Source: Nitrososphaeria archaeon
GTDB taxonomy: Archaea; Thermoproteota; Nitrososphaeria; Nitrososphaerales; Nitrososphaeraceae
NCBI GenBank assembly: GCA_021324715.1
Contig: JAJPIN010000111.1
Coordinates: forward strand, 1 to 7,022
Direction of reading: 5' to 3'
Length of the DNA stretch: 7,022 nt
Positions 6,757 through 7,022 of this stretch are shown one piece after another; within the stretch, counting starts at the first letter, position 1; the number at the start of each line of letters is the position of its first letter. Below the pieces are notes generated by a model that saw nothing but the letters and a program-made list of their open reading frames with translations, did not search any database and had not been told where the DNA came from. Both the position numbers and the translations under genes were made by a program.

Positions 6757-6767
6757 ACCAATTTGGT
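6757..6767. promoter_or_regulatory. 11-base palindrome in divergent promoter region (possible operator)
   Basis: ACCAATTTGGT is a perfect 5-base inverted repeat around a central T. It lies about 28-40 bases downstream of the minus-strand TATA-like box, near the predicted start of malic enzyme transcription, where a bound repressor could block it. A second small inverted repeat, GTAC-TTT-GTAC, overlaps its right side (6766-6776). Binding by any regulator is inference. Confidence 0.25.
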
Positions 6768-6790
6768 ACTTTGTACTATAGATTACATAC

Positions 6791-6798
6791 TATTTAAA
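6791..6798 (-). promoter_or_regulatory. Archaeal TATA-like box, probable promoter of the malic enzyme block
   Basis: The minus strand reads TTTAAATA, a close match to the archaeal TATA consensus. Transcription would start about 25 bases downstream, near 6768, leaving a leader of about 70 bases before the CTG. A weaker alternative, TATTATTAA (about 6743-6751), would give a shorter leader. The same A/T segment reads TATTTAAAAA on the plus strand and could also serve the divergent patatin gene with a leader of about 50 bases. Confidence 0.4.
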
Positions 6799-6867
6799 AA
6801 GAAGCAACGGCTTAGAGCATCCCACCGAACTCGCTAAGTATTAGGGTTCAGCAATATTAACCAGAAT

Positions 6868-7022
6868 ATGGATTCGAAATTTGAGACTGTTCTTGTAATG
6901 CAGGGAGGTGGATCATTGGGTGCTTACGAGTGTGGAGCTTACAAGTCACTAGCTAAGCATGGTATAACTTTTGACATAGTTGCGGGTACTTCTATAGGGG
7001 CAATCAATGCTGCCATTATAGC
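6868..7022 (+). CDS. Patatin-like phospholipase, N-terminal part (cut by right edge)
   Basis: Fifty-one codons of an open frame run to the window edge. The protein begins MDSKFETVLVMQGGG and contains both N-terminal signatures of patatin-like lipid acyl hydrolases: the glycine-rich oxyanion loop QGGGSLGAY (12-20) and the nucleophile elbow GTSIG (40-44) with catalytic Ser42, followed by AINAAIIA. The catalytic Asp would lie further on, outside the window. Bacterial and archaeal members with this N-terminus cleave phospholipids or related acyl esters at the membrane; the physiological substrate here is unknown. The ATG at 6868 fits the family N-terminus; no Shine-Dalgarno site is evident. The gene is divergent from the malic enzyme block and shares its promoter region. 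Confidence 0.9.
   Translation, partial: MDSKFETVLVMQGGGSLGAYECGAYKSLAKHGITFDIVAGTSIGAINAAII

Noticed and set aside
1..7022. CRISPR array, insertion sequence, integrase or toxin-antitoxin pair
   Set aside because: No regularly spaced repeats, terminal inverted repeats with a transposase, or small paired genes of that kind were seen.

Overview
The window is AT-rich and gene-dense, with no introns, and has archaeal features. The encoded proteins recall those of ammonia-oxidising Thaumarchaeota (Nitrososphaerota). The low GC content (roughly 35-38% by eye), the many short split-barrel and SnoaL-type proteins, and a TTTAAATA-type TATA box with few clear Shine-Dalgarno sites suggest the Nitrososphaerales, perhaps a Nitrosocosmicus-like lineage. 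This placement is inferred from remembered family resemblance, not from a search.

Layout. (1) Positions 1-420, minus strand: the N-terminal part of a SnoaL/NTF2-fold protein that runs off the left edge and has no obvious ATG start. (2) 421-651: AT-rich divergent spacer. (3) 652-1167, plus strand: a complete PPOX-type split beta-barrel flavin/F420-binding protein. (4) 1168-1621: a 454-base stretch without a recognisable gene. It holds several short inverted repeats and a sequence resembling a tRNA T-arm, but no tRNA that folds. (5) 1622-6698, minus strand: three genes in one direction, transcribed in the order malic enzyme, pyruvate oxidase-type ThDP enzyme, SdhA/FrdA-family flavoprotein, with gaps of 81 and 43 bases. 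(6) 6699-6867: divergent promoter region with a good archaeal TATA box and an 11-base palindrome. (7) 6868-7022, plus strand: the start of a patatin-like phospholipase, cut by the right edge.

The three-gene block is the main biological content. Malic enzyme makes pyruvate from malate. The ThDP enzyme probably oxidises pyruvate to acetate (or acetyl phosphate) and CO2. The flavoprotein belongs to the succinate/fumarate family. Together they suggest a route draining C4 dicarboxylates through pyruvate, with electrons passing to NAD(P) and to quinone or another acceptor. This module is inferred from gene order and families.

The most concrete anomaly is in the malic enzyme. Its conserved N-terminal domain is fully encoded upstream of the first usable GTG, but that stretch has no in-frame ATG, GTG or TTG. 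A CTG directly after a stop codon and 7 bases downstream of a GGGGG tract is the best start candidate. No CRISPR array, insertion sequence or clearly novel multi-gene system is visible.
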